Below are positions 44,791-58,121 of a stretch of 64,000 nt of DNA, one piece after another; position 1 is the stretch's first letter, and every line of letters begins with the position of its first letter. Source of the DNA: Numida meleagris (taxonomy: Eukaryota; Chordata; Aves; Galliformes; Numididae); assembly GCF_002078875.1 (NCBI RefSeq), contig NC_034409.1, positions 61,085,244 through 61,149,243 on the forward strand, written 5' to 3'. A program made the translations under genes and the position numbers. Under the pieces are notes generated by a model that worked only from the letters and a program-made list of their open reading frames with translations, had not been told where the DNA came from and did not search any database.

Positions 44791-47700
44791 GTTTCACTGC
44801 TGACCGTTAACGCTGGACCCAGCCAGTCCTGCTGGTACAGTTCCTACTGGCTTGGCTGCCCTAGGCATGCCTCACTTCAAAGGTTCTCACCTTTGACATT
44901 TCCCGTTCACTGCCCTTGCTTGAATTGCACAGCCCTGGAGCAAGAAATGGGTGGAACAATGCAGCAGAGATGGGAACTTGATCCCTAAGTGCATGTGGTG
45001 GAGCAAAGCAAACATCCCAGACAGCCAAAATAAAACCCAGAATAAACATAATCAAGGTTTGTATTGAGATATTTTTTTACAGCAATAGGTTGGGTGCCAG
45101 TATGCAAGTACTGGAGCAGAGCACACCCAGGTTTCATGGTGGAGATGTGGGGACTGCTTGGTGTGCCCTGAGAAGGTCCTGTCTGGAAGGAGCTCCACTT
45201 CCAGAGCGCTCTGTTTCCAGTGGCAAGGAGCTAAAGGAATGTTGGCAGGCACTGCTCATGGAGAAAGCTAGGCCAACGGCAGCAAGAAGTAAAAATGTAT
45301 GATGGCATGTTCATGGTCTGTCTGATGATCATTTCTGTTGAAAGGCAAATGAAATTCTGCTTTTAACCCTCTTCCTACAAACAACATAGAAACAAGCAGA
45401 TGGAATGGCTGCACTAGCTGCACCTCATGTGTCAACCAGCTAATGTGCCAAGTGGCCTCTCCAGTTGTGTCTAGAGGTGTCACAGTGGGTGTGCTAGCCC
45501 TCTGCCAGGTCTCTGCTGCATTGGGTGCAGGGAAGGGAAGAGCCCTGGGGGCTGGAGGGGTGCAGTGGTGGCAGTGTCCATCCCTGCTCCTGCATCAGCC
45601 TCAGGTATAGGTGCCTGCCTCCTGTGACCACCATGGTGTGTGTCTCATTCCAGTGAAGCTAGGGAAGCAAAACTGTCCTGTGGGTCCCTGACTTCCCTTT
45701 TTCCCCACCAGAGGTGGAATGACGAGTGTCTGCATGAAGGCCATTGAGGTATTTTTAGCATGGGTAAGAAAGGTGAAACATATGGGCTGAGGCAGCTGCA
45801 AGATGGATTGCACGCTCTCTCAAGTCCAGCTCAGGTGGATGTTTTTGCTGGTAAGGATTTGCCCAAAACCCAACATGGTGAAGTATCACTTAGAGTATTA
45901 GCTTAGAGGCTGGTGGAAGAGGAGGCTGTATAGGCTGTATCTTTCTCTTCCTATTCTCACACAAATCTGGCAAATCCTCTGGTACAGGATTGCTTCCTCA
46001 CACGGACACCTTGCTCCTGGAGGCAGTGTGTGTAGTGGTAGTTTTGTCCTGGATTGCATGGGTTTGTGCTGTGAGTGCATTTGTACAGTTGGGGGTGCAT
46101 AGGTTACAATTCTCCTTTCACACTTCTTGGATTTTACTTGCTGTGTTCATTGTGGGTGCTTGGGTCTTGTCACCTCCCTGTATGGCCAAAGTAAAAATGC
46201 TTTGCTTTGCATTCTTTTGTAATTTTTTTTTTTTTTAATACATGCGATAGTACTGTTTGGATTTGTAGCTTTGTAAAGAGATGTTTGTAACTACACTCTG
46301 CAGATTTGCACACTCAGATTCTAAAGGCATCTCCACGTGCAGTACTATCCACATATAGTGGGTTTTGCTGTGCTCCAAGTACTACCAAGTCAGCCCAGAC
46401 ACCAGAAACTAGCAACTGGATCTCCCAACAAAGTAATGCCTAACCTAATTTTGGATTGTGTCATGCTCCAAAGGCACTCGTGCTCCTCCTGTTTGCTGAG
46501 CACATTTAATCAAACCTGTTTGCTCTGTGTTAAGAAGTAGAGCTTCCTGGCAGAAGAACTGCAGCCCCTGCACTTTACTTTGTCCTCTTTTCTGTGGCCA
46601 GGGAATTGGATGCCAGACAGCTGGGTTCTAGGATAATTTTACATGCACTTCGTTGACCCAGGGTGGCCTGCATGGAGCTGCTCTGTAATGAACTCCTGGT
46701 TGCAGCTCTTCCCTCTGAGCCTGAGGTGGCCCTGGTGCAATGGGTAGGTGAGGTGAGGGTTTTAGCAGCCAAAGCAGTGTGCTGCTAAACTCCCCTTAAG
46801 CTCCCTGTGGTACCTCATGCATTGCTTTGTAGACCAGAGGCAAGTCTTCCACACTAGCTTTTCTATACATCTGTTCTGCATAATGGGCTCATCAGCTGCA
46901 CTGGTTTCCTTTGTATACAGTCAAGGTGTGAAGCTCTTAATTTACACTCTACCTTAATGTTTTCGCACCAGGGTTGATATTAAAGTTAATCTTGAGATTT
47001 ATGAGATCACAGATGTTGATGCTGTGTTAAAACACTGAGTGATGCAGGCTGTATTCTGCACCTGTGGGCAATGGGAGGAGCAAGTAGTTCCAGTCACTGT
47101 CAGTGAGCTTTCCCTCTGGTGTTGGTCCCTTGTCAGCAGTGGGTTTCTCTTGATTTCCCTGACACCCATAGATCCTGTCTGTGTAGGATATCAATGCATC
47201 AAAAGCACCAGAGTTAAGAGACTTCAGTGAGTAATATTTTTCTGATAAGTGCTGCTGTCTCCCTGCCCAGAGAAAGTTGGCAGCACCCAGGTAACCCCAG
47301 CATACAACAATACTTGCAACATGGGATTGCTGCTACACACTACCTCACCTTCTGCCATCCCCATCTGCGTGGTTATGGATGCACACCTGCAAGCCATGCA
47401 CTGCTCTGCTTCTCCCTGTCACATGTCCCTCCTCCAGCCAAGAGGCTCCATGTATCCCTTCCATCCACAGCTGCATGTTCCCCTGTGCTCTCAGGGTGTG
47501 CAGATGTACTCCCCATGTGCTCACTCCCTGCATGCATACCTGTCTATTGCAGCATGTACATGCCTGCAAGTTGCTGTCCTCACCTAGTTCTGCTCTTGCA
47601 GTGTTCCCCTTCATGTTTGCATGACCCTGAAAGCTTTTCTCTCTGCTGCCAAGCTCCCCCCTGCACAACATGCTCTGTGTTACATTTTTCCGTTCTTGCT

Positions 47701-48639
47701 TTCTTGAAGGTTGAGAGCAATGGTTGTGAAGGTGGTAGGTCATATCCCAAATAAATAAGACATGCCGTGGCCATGGCTCTTGCAATTTTCCTTTCTAGGG
47801 TTGCGACTGTGTGTTTCCATTTCAAGTTCTGACCCCATCCTGTGCCAGCTGCTCACTGGGTTGGTCTGTACAGCACAGCAGGGAATGTCAGCAACCCCAG
47901 CGCTGCACTGCCCATGTACCCTGATGCTGAGCAGCCATCTCTGCTTTTTACACCTGCCTGCCTCCTCCTCTGCACAGGCCATCCTCTTGTCCTTCCCTTC
48001 CCCACTGTGCACAACACAGCCTGATGATGTAGCTGCACACATGCCTGTTTCAGTTGCAATGAGCTCCATGGGCTGGAGCAGCAGAGCTGTGAGAGGTAGC
48101 GTCTTTCTCTCAAAGGAGAGCGCAGTGGGACACAGGCAACCTATTGGCAGTCTACAGAGTCACTGCCTAATTCATTGTGCCTCCCACACTCTGTGCAGCT
48201 TGTACAGCTTTCACGCAGCTTTTCTTCATCTGGGCCTGTGGCAGTTCTTGATCTTCACATCTTAGGGCTTTCTGCACTGAACTATCAATCCAGCTCCTAA
48301 TAAGAAAGCAGCTGAGCCAGTATCATGTACACCTCTTCAGACTTAGGGCTATAGCCAAGACACATGTATATTTAGAGCTTGTAATTAATCAGAGTGTACT
48401 CATATTCACTCTAGCATCCTGTTCCTCAGTTGCTTTACAAAGACTTTCTTAATCTTCTTTTGCTTAATCAGAATTACAAGATCTTCCTGTTCCTCTCCTT
48501 GGATGTTTCTGTAGTTTTCCAGTGCTGGCAGGTATGCAAGTACCTGAAGGTGCTGGGTACCTTCCTAAAAGAAACACAAAGAAGCCATTATGCAGGGATC
48601 TTTCAGCAAAGGGTTCTCACTTGTAGATCACCAAGGTGA

Positions 48640-48791
48640 AATATATATATATATCAACAAGTCTAAAATTCTGAGAAATCAGAATTTTTAAAAAATCTTT
48701 AAAAAATTAAAAAAATAAAAAATTAAAATTTATTTTAAATTTTAAATTTTTTATTTAAATTTATTTTAAAATTTATTTTAAAAAATAAATC
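48640..48791. repeat. AT-rich, near-palindromic low-complexity block
   Basis: A short (AT)n run is followed by about 100 bases made almost only of A and T, with AAATTTATTTTAAA-type units repeated in direct and inverted order. It could extrude as a cruciform or act as a matrix-attachment or unwinding element. Confidence 0.8.
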
Positions 48792-50525
48792 TGAGAATCT
48801 TGTTTGTGTTCCTATAGCCAAGGTAACAGGTGTTATTAGAAGTTGTCAGGTCAATTCTCAGTGCTTAACAGGGCAGGGCAGCATGCAAACTGCCTTGGTG
48901 CTGTTTGTAGAGATCTGAAGATTTCAGTCCTCTAACACATTCTCCATATTTTTCTATAAAAACATCACAGCTGGGTTGTGTCCTTCTATCTCAGTGGTGC
49001 ACACAACGGAGCCAGGTCTGTCTTTTCCACATCTGAGGGAAGAGGGTCTCCTTGAAAGCCCACATGCTCCATGGTGTTTGCCAGATTTCCTGTCCCAGCA
49101 CAGCCCATTAGTGCCACACTCAATACCTCTCCATCAGGAAGGCTTTGACTGAAGGGTGTATATGGGGTACTGGTGTCAGTCATTGTGTGCTGCCTCTGTT
49201 CACTGGGAAAGGTTGCTCTGGTTTCCGAGAGTGGGTGCCAGAGGGCAAGTTTCTGCCTTCTTCCAGCTCTAGTGCATGAACCTTCTCTGCCTCACCCTGA
49301 GAAATGTAGTTTACAAATCCAGGATTAAAAGAAGCAAGGATGCTTGTGAATCAAATGCACAATGTCAAGCCCTCCCTACCACTTAATGTGGTACCCCAGA
49401 GAGATGAGGCCGATACGTTATGGCAAGGGGAACTGACAGTGAATTGGGTGACACTGGTTAAGGACAGGTGGCAGTGAGATGTGGAGGTGAGAAAACCCAG
49501 GCAGGTGCGGGATGAGGGCTGCTGTGTCTCTGGAGAGCTGCCTAGGTCTCCTAATGACCCATAAGTGCCAGGAAATTACAGGCCTTGTTCTGACAAGACT
49601 GCTGTCACCTGCTTTTATCCAGTCCCTAATTTGATTCTGCCATTGTTTCTACCCAACTCATCCTGGATGCAGCTGGCTTCCAGACCAGTTCAACAGAAGT
49701 TGAGCTACTCCTGTCAAAAATAGCAGCTGTGGGCAATGCTGCAATGTAGGATGCTTCCTTTTGGCCGTACACAAACAATTGCTTTCAACTGCCTACTCAC
49801 TGCAAGGGCAGGTGCTGAGTCTATCGAGTGGTCTGGGCTGCTTTGTTTTGTCCTAGAAATCTCATGCAGCCATGTACCTGGCCTAGGCAAATCATTACCT
49901 GTGCCACAGTGCTACTGGTCAAAGGTCTGCAGGGACTCAGGCAACAATCTCAAGCACTTTGCTTGGAAGACTACCAGTAAGAAACTGGGAGTCAAAAAGA
50001 ACTTGGTACAGACAGTCTAAATTGGTTAGCACTAAAACAGCAGAAAGTGTGATTACAGCTGGATGAAGAACCAGCAAAAACAATTATATATGTGCATTTC
50101 CATGCACCTATGTATATCCTTCATCAAAACAGCTTAAGCCAAGTAGTTTTCTCCTGGGGATTGGTAGCAAAAATCCTGTTAAGCTCAATTGGATCAAGAT
50201 GCAACTTATTGTGGCTGATTCTTCCATGCTTTGTGTGAAGGGGAAGGGACTGGTAAAGCAAAATGGAGCCCTTTCCTTTCCTCAGCATAAACTTGGCTGC
50301 TGCTAGCATGCTCCAAGAAACCTGCTACAGTAACGTGTCTGTGATGCAGGAGTATTTCAGTGCTGAATTTGAGTAGGACGTGTATTCAGGTGCTTTTCTG
50401 ATGGTGTTGGAGTTTCGTGATGTGGGTAGAAAAAGATATAGGTGATACAGATCTCGAACAAGTAAAATTGCTGGCAGTGTTAGTGGGGAAGGCATTGAGG
50501 AGAAGGCTGCTCTGTTTGAACAGTG

Positions 50526-51026
50526 TCATAGAATCATAGAAATCATAGAAATAATAGAATAGCTTGGGTTGGAAGGGACCTCAAGGATCATCAAGTTACA
50601 ACCCCCCTGCCCCAGGCAGAGTTGCCAACCACAAGATCAAGTACTAAATCAGATTGCCTAGGGCCCCATCCAGCATGCCTTAAACACCTGGCCTTATCCA
50701 CAGCCTCTCTGTGCAACCTGTTCCAGCACCTCACCACTTTCTCAGCAAAAAAACTCCCCCTTGACATCTAATCTAAATCTTCCCTCCTTTAGTTTAAAGC
50801 CATTCCCCCTTGTCCTATCACTATTTACCCTTGTAAAAAGTTGATTTCCCTCATGTTTATAAACTACCTTTAAATACTGGAAGCCCGCAGTGAGGTCTCC
50901 CCTCAGCCCATCTCCTTCAGCCTGTCTTCATAGGAGAGGTGCTCCAGCCCTTTGATCCTAACTGTGGCCCTCCTTTGGACTCTCTCAAAAGCTCCACATC
51001 TTTCATGTGTTGGAGGCCCCAGATTT
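50526..51026 (-). mobile_element. CR1 LINE 3' fragment
   Basis: Begins with CATAGAATCATAGAAATCAT octamers, then TTGGGTTGGAAGGGACCTCA, GTGCAACCTGTTCCAGCACC and CTTCATAGGAGAGGTGCTCC. Antisense, about 500 bases. Confidence 0.93.
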
Positions 51027-51649
51027 GTCTCCTGTAAGGACTGTGTCTTCTTGTTCCCTTGCAAAAGGGAGGCCTGAGTTCAATGGCAAACACCCAGAGC
51101 ATACACTAGGACTAGGAATACAGATAAGCATCCAAGGAAACAATCACAGAAGCAGTCATCCTTAGTGGGTAATGGAAAAGACTAGGACAGGGACAGCTGA
51201 GTTTGGATCGTCAGAGACAGCAGGTCAACCCCATCCCTGAGGTGGATGAACTAATCCCTGGCACCCTTTTGTGATGGGAAGCTGATGAGGGAACTGTCTG
51301 CAAGCATGTTTATACAAGTGTATTTCCTATTTGAGTGGCCAAATGCCATTGGCTGCTTCCAAGAACCTCATGTAGTTTCCAAACGTTTAGCAGGCCCTTA
51401 CCTCAGCCAGACACAAGGACATGGCAGCAGCTGAGCAGCCCACACTGTTGTTAAGCCAGGCTAAAAAGTCATGATTTCCCCTGAGTTTATACCAGCTGCA
51501 GACATGGCTCTTGGCATTAGACAAGTCAGTCTCGTCCCTAAGTGTTCGTGCAGGAAGGGATTGTAGGATACTGTGGCAGGGTGCTGGCTGCAGCAAACTC
51601 CCTGCTTGGCCTGGTTGAATCTGCTGAGCTTTGGGCACCTGGTTTTGAA

Positions 51650-51762
51650 ATCATAGAATCATAGAGTGGCTTAGGTTGGAAGGGACCTTAAAGATCATCT
51701 AGTTCCAACCTCCATGCCATAGACAGGGTTGCCCACCACTAGATCAGGCTGCCCAGGAAAGC
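51650..51762 (-). mobile_element. CR1 LINE short 3' end
   Basis: AATCATAGAATCATAGAGTG, GGTTGGAAGGGACCTTAAAG and CACTAGATCAGGCTGCCCAG. Antisense, cut after about 110 bases. About 620 bases from the previous CR1 in the same orientation. Confidence 0.93.
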
Positions 51763-52599
51763 CAGGCCCTGGCACTTGTGTTTTGACCAGAGTGGCTCCC
51801 ACAACTGCTTGCTGCTCAGTCCCCACAGAAGCACCTAGAAGATCTGAGTATTACAACAAGGCCCAAAACCTGCTCTCAAAACTCAGGGGAATTGCTATAG
51901 ATTGGCCATGGCATTTCTGAGGTTACAATCAGGCCTTGAGGCACTAATTAAAGTCAGGCCAGTATGAGACATGGTATTGTCAAAGCAGTACATCCTCCAT
52001 CTGGATAAATGGATCCCTCTGTGTTAACAAAGTTGTCTGGGGAGGCAACAGTAACAGTGGACAGCATTTTCTTGGATTTGAAAACTATGAGTAAATCTCT
52101 CAAAAATTGTAATGTAGGGGGAACATAGTAGCTGGTGAGTGACCCCAGAATTGTTTGCTATGCTGCATGGTAATAATTGGCTGAGCAATAAAGCTGCCTG
52201 CCTCATTTGCTGCAGCTGGTGGAAGCATCAGTCAGTGAGGACCCAGGGCTGGATCTAAGCCCACTGAAGCCAGCTGAAGGGCTCCCAATGAGCTGAAGTC
52301 AACATGAGCCAGAGTAGATTTGTTTGGCAAATGAAAGTAAGCTGGGAAAGGAGCAGCTGAGCCAAACACATCTCCATGGGGAGCAGTGCACCTAGCTCAG
52401 TGTGCCTCAGCATGCAGAGCATTGTAAAGTCTGAGAAGGCCCAAGGGAGAGGAACAGCAAAGGTGGTCAAGGAAGGAGAGGTTTATATGTGACAGGAGAA
52501 CTTAAGATTTTAAAATTCTTTTGCTATGAAGAGAGAAGAGTTAAAGCTGGTCCTACAGCAGAATTTAAAGTGGCTCCAAAAATGAAATCAATCTCTTGG

Positions 52600-53250
52600 T
52601 TTCCTTCTGCTCCTTAGCATAAGGGTTGCTCTCTTAAATTAAAAAACATTATGTATAAAATAACACCTATCGTGTATGTACAGGATTATTTCAGTATTGT
52701 TAATTGAGTGCTACAGGAGCCTATGATGCAAATGGCGTGGCTGGATTTTTTTTAAGGGTTGGATAATTTTGTGACTGATAATAACACTTGCAACTACACA
52801 TGGTCAGAGAAGAGTAATCTGAATTTGTGCTGCAGGGCATAAGCTGGCTGTTTGCATAGGTCATGTGGACTTTCTTTTTTTTCCTCTTCCGTAAAGTAAG
52901 ACAGCTAAATGTACTTTTGAAGGTTGTTTTCCTTCTGCCTTTTAAACATTAGATGTTGGCCACCGGTCAAAGTGAGATTATCTGATGGGATGAGCCGGTG
53001 GACTGATCTGATCTGCTAATTACTAAATTCCTAAGCAGGGCTTTTATTTCATGCACAGGGAGGTACTGTGCACACGCTGAGCCTTTTCAGACAGGAGTTT
53101 CTGTAACACAGAGTTAAAGAACCAGCTCTGGTCTCTAATTGAAACCAGCAAAGTTCAGTAAGTTTGGAGCACCATCTGCGTGCTGAGTAGCCCTAGGCGG
53201 GCCTCTGTGGTTTTTCTTCTATGCACAGTAACTGTATTTCTGGCAGAAGC
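52600..53250. promoter_or_regulatory. Possible intronic cis-regulatory element (tentative)
   Basis: A repeat-free stretch with dense homeobox- and HNF1-like TAATT cores (GTTAATTGAG, GCTAATTACTAAATT, TCTCTAATTGAAA) and GATA-like AGATTATCTGAT. No CR1 and no long ORF. This is only motif density; conservation across birds would be needed to call an enhancer. Confidence 0.25.
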
Positions 53251-55460
53251 TCTTTGAGTTGAGTGAAGAAATGGCAATAAATAACCTAACGTATTTATTT
53301 CACTTTCTGTGTGTGTTCGTGGAACTTCCAGGAGCAGATCAAACTCTCCTCAAATGTATTTGATGTTGTTTAGCAACAGTTCATTACATGGGCATTGCTT
53401 TTTTTTCCCTTCTGGTTTGGCTAAGGCTGGCTCTTTGATGATCCAGCCCTGTTGCCAGTTCTCATAAGAAGTGAATTAAAAATTGGCCCTCTCTGAGTAA
53501 ACAAAAGCATAGGTTGAAAATATCTTGGGGTTTATTCTTCCAGGGTGGTTCAATCGCCCAGAAAACTGGGAGTAAGCTACTCTAATTGCGGGGAATATGA
53601 GTGGTAAAGAGAATCTTTTTTATGTAATGCTCTGTGGCAATTTGGTTTTGCTCTGTTCCTTCTGTCCTATGGATGTACAACCCCATACAAATTGTAGGCA
53701 GCTGTATACACAAATACACAGCTAGGCAGCTTTGACCATTGGGCAAGACCCCTGCTGTTGTTTTTTTTTAAAGAGCGAGAAATAACCTGGTTGTTTGTTT
53801 CACCTTGCAATTTGCAGCCCTATCTGTTAAAATCTTCCTTTTGATCTAAAAACTAGAGCAAGCAACTAAAAGAGAGAGAAAATATGGTATACTGAGATGC
53901 TGTCCTCTATTGCCTCTTTGACTATAATTGTGTTTTGTTTTCTTATGGGATCTGATTAAAGCCCGTACCTCCGGTTGCTGAGTAAATGTGCTCTGCTGCA
54001 GCTCCTCTCTTGTTTACAGTGTTGAAGCTGTCAGGGTTTCAATAGGAATTTAATCTTCAGTCTCAGGTTCACGAGCACTGGCATCTTTCCACGTCCTGCT
54101 CCCACCAGTCCATTCGAGTTCAGTGCTACCCCTTGTCAGACCAGGAAAGGGGAAGGACTTTTCTGTAACCAGCGTGACTTTACACTGTAAGGACGTTAGT
54201 GCTAAAAGTTCTCCCTTGCCCTCGTAGCAGGCCAGTAGGCAGTGGGGCTGCTTGATGTCCATCACACCCAGCCCTGGCTGGGGCTCTGCGATTCTGCAAG
54301 AAGGGTTTAATTAATGGTGCTTTTCTCTACCTGAGATGCTGGCAGGAGGCAGGGGCAGCCGAGGGGAGCAGCATCCTGGCTCACTCGTCATCCTGCTTAG
54401 ATGGCAGCCTGGCCTGCAGTGGCTCAGCGTGGCAGTGCTGCCCCAGGCAGGCGCTTGCTCATTGCCTTGGTGGCAGGCAGATCACTTACTGCCGGAGAAG
54501 ACGAGATGAAAGAGAATGGGGGTACAAGCTATCTTTTATTAATGCTATCGGGTTGCATATCTTTCCAGCATTGTAAGACTGGGACAGGGCTCGAGGCAAT
54601 TGATGAAAGAGAAGAAAGAGCCCTTGGGGAAACATGAGAGGACTTGGAGGAGGGGTCCCGGGGGTATCGCTGGGAGCATTTGAATGCTACCTCAGAAGTA
54701 TCTGAGGCTGGAAGTAGCTAAGAGTGAAAGGGAATGGAAGGGGAGAAGAAATGAGATGAAAAGCATGGGGAGGCCAACTGAGAAGGGACAGGAGAAGATG
54801 GTCAAGTTGTTATTACAGAGTTGGTAGAAAAAAAGCACGTTTTCCTTCAGTGATCTCTTTCCTGTTCACTACTAATTTTAGGATAGTGTTTTGCCCGTGT
54901 GTTTTTCCTGCCATTTGAGGTGTTGCCAAATGAGAGCTTACTTCTACGGAGTCCCTACTTCGCTTCTAACATAAGCAGACTCCATTGTTATGGAGAAGAT
55001 GTGCAAGAGTTTCTAGGTTTAGGTATGGGACTCAACTTTAGAACCATCCTAAACATTTCTGTAAAGTTAAGTTGAAAATGATGCGTGCCCCATGTGTTTA
55101 TTGTAACTGTTCTTTAACAGTCTGTAACAGGGTTAAAGTTACTAGTTGAACTCTTCATTTAAATGAGATGGCCCAAGATAGATAAATTCATGAAGGGCAT
55201 CCTTCTACAAGGGTCACTTACAGCAGTGAGTGCTTTGGCAACCAGATTTCTCCAAGGGTCTGGGGCATGCTGTGTGTCTTATCTGGTTTTGTGACAATCA
55301 TGTTTTTGATCATATGTGAAGACACATAAGAATGTTACTCTGACATTTCCCAATTATGCAAAGCTATAAGCATTTGAAGTCAAATCCAGTGAGGCTTACT
55401 TTGTCAGCTTCAGAGATGCAGAGATTCCTAGATGAGATATGTTTTGTTGCACTAGAAAGC

Positions 55461-55480
55461 TTTTTTTTTTTTTTTTTTTT
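55461..55480 (+). repeat. Poly-T run (20 T)
   Basis: Simple T run in B4GALNT3 intron 1; no retroposon body recognised. Confidence 0.85.
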
Positions 55481-56306
55481 AAATTTCTAATGAAGATTAG
55501 GGTGCCCAGGAGCCTGATTTTTCTGATACAACTAGCAGCAGTTCCGTAACAAGTCCATGTGAGCCTGAATGCTCAGACCCTTAGAGTCAGCCTTCTCATC
55601 CTTTCCATTTTTGGTGATGTAGAAAGTTAGATAATCAAGTCCCTCAGTACTCCTGGGAAGCAAACTTTCATGTTATTCTCATCATCAAATGGTGACTGAA
55701 AAAAAGTGGAAGAGAGCATGCTGGCATCCAGGACATTCCCAAATTTCACCAACTATGTGAACATGGCTGCATTCATGGACTAATACATTTATCATGGCAG
55801 TGGTGCAATAAAGGTTTGTACTCGTTCTGTAATTACATTTCTCAGTGTTTATCCCAATACTTCATTGCCAATGCTGTTAGAATAACTGAATTTTCAAAAG
55901 CCAAGGTTTTTCAGATGGGATGGAATCCTGGTTTTTACAGTGATGAGATGTCAAAGTCAGTGCTGAACTAACATTCTTAATACTCAGTATGGCAAAAAAC
56001 ATGTGATAAAGTTCAGTCAGGTAGTCCACATCCTTAAAAATGGTTAAAAGTCATGTGTGTGACCCATGTTGTGCAAGTGTCATTTGTGGTGTCAGCTAGA
56101 AGATCAAAGGCTTCAGAGTGACTTGTTGGGTTCTTCTGAACTCATGCCAACTCCATTTCTTGCAATAAGCCAGATCTTCCTCCTGGCTTAACTGTTGCTG
56201 AGGTCCAGGGTACAGCAATAAAGAAATGAACTTGACAGGAGTGAGCAATTTTATTTTAGTTTGGCAGTGTATGTGCAAGCGTATTGCATCACCACAGGGA
56301 GGTTTT

Positions 56307-56331
56307 GGATGGATGGATGGGTGGATGGATA
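56307..56331 (+). repeat. (GGAT)n tetranucleotide microsatellite
   Basis: Six GGAT-type units with one GGGT variant; likely length-polymorphic. Confidence 0.85.
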
Positions 56332-57055
56332 AGCTCCCAGACAATAGGCTGCTTAGAATCTAATTGCATCATTTTGGCATCAATCATCCAAGTAGAACAG
56401 TGTGTCTAACAGTAGCAATTGTCTGTACTACCAAATATAATAGACAAAGTCTTAATATCCTGTAGCAAACAGGATTTACATTCTGCTCCAAGTTTTCTAA
56501 ATCTTGTGAAATGCTTATGTGGTAACCTCAATATTATTCTGTGGTTGCTTTATTTGAATGAAAAGTCAGCATCTCATGAATATAGTGATAAACATAAGTA
56601 ATAAACCTAGCTTAAACGACCTTTCATTATTCCTTGTATCGTTTGATCTATTCTCTTTTGTCCCTCTATTCTCATTTTTCAGTATCACAAAACCTCCTGA
56701 TCACAGATTTGAAACTTGCAACAGATAGGTGAATTTCTAATGGGGAGGTGGAGTACCTGAGAGCACAGAAAGGCAGAGGAAGGTTCACAGGGATCTTGGA
56801 AACTCTAAAGTACTTAACTGTATTTCCATTTTAGGACAGGCTTTAAAAAAAACGCGTGCGTGGCTTGGCTCAAATCCCAATAGTTTCCGTTGGGACTTCT
56901 ATATTGGAGGTATTTACAGGCAGAATTTTCAAAAGCATTTAAGCTGTAAACTTCTGGAGTTCAGAGTTATCAACGTATTGAGATGACTAACTGGTTTAAA
57001 ATTGCTTTTTGCAATTTTAAACAGGTGCTTTTTGCCTCATGTGATGAACAGGTCG

Positions 57056-58121
57056 GAGTTAATTTGGAACAGGGCAAAGAGCAGGATTACAGCCTTAAAC
57101 TTCAGAAGAGCAGACTGCCATGCACAGGGACCTGCCTCAGAGATTCCTGTGTGAGATAGTCCTGTGGAGCAGGGGATCCAGGAGAACTGCTTGGTTGTTC
57201 AAGGATCACCTCCTGCAAGCTCAAGAAGAGTCCATCCCAACAAGCAGGAAGTCAAGCAATGGTAGAAGAAGGCCTGCATGAGTGGACAAGATGCTCCTGA
57301 ATGAGCTCAAACATAAAAAGAAAGCGTACAGAAGGTGACAGCAGGGTCTGGTCATCTAGGAAGAAATCTAGAGACACTGTCCCAGTATGCAGGCCAATCT
57401 AGATCATCACTAAAAAGTTGTTGCAACTGATGGTGTTTCATGAGGGCTGAAAGAACAGGAATGTCAAGTGGTACAAAACACAGCTGGGAGCCAGTCACTG
57501 GCGTATGCCAGGGACTGATAGTGGGGCAAATACTATTTAATGTCGTCATTAGTTACCTGGATAATAAGACAAAGTGCACTCTCAGCAAATTTGCAGACGG
57601 TATAAAACTAGGAGAAGAGGTTGATAGACCAGATGCTTGTGCTGCCAAATGGAGGGCCCTAAACAAAGCTCTGGACAAATAGGCTGTGAAGAACCTCATC
57701 AGGTTCAACAAAGGGACATACTAATAATTCCCTCCTCTCTGAGAAGAATAATCTCATGTCCCAGTACAGGCTGGGGCCATCCAGCTGGAAAGCACATTGC
57801 AGGAAAGGACCGTGGGGTCCTGGTGGATGCCAAGTTGAATGTGAATTAGAGATGTGCCTCTGCAGCAAAGACCTGCCTGATAGAAGAGGGTAAGGAATAA
57901 GGAGACAGGCTCTTCTTACTGAAATTCTGTTTAAACAATGTAAAAAAAGTTTCCATCTAAGTGTGGTCAGGCATGGGAGCAGATTGCTTAAAGAAGTTTT
58001 GGAGTCTCGGTACTTGAAGGTATTCAAAACCCGACTGGACGTGGCCCTTAGCAACCTGTTCTGGTGACCCTGCTCTGAGCAGGGTCTTGGTCTAGATGTC
58101 TTCCAGACAAGCCTTCTACCC
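57056..58121 (+). mobile_element. CR1-type LINE with internal deletion
   Basis: The left part translates to CR1 ORF2 pre-RT sequence (SIPTSRKSSNGRRRPAW, LNELKHKKKAYR). From about 57480 it jumps to the RT C-terminal region (VCQGLIVGQILFNVVISYLD, CTLSKFADG). It then runs to the 3' part GGTCTTGGTCTAGATGTCTT. The RT core between these parts is missing, and stops and shifts make it non-coding. An older copy than its neighbours. Confidence 0.8.
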
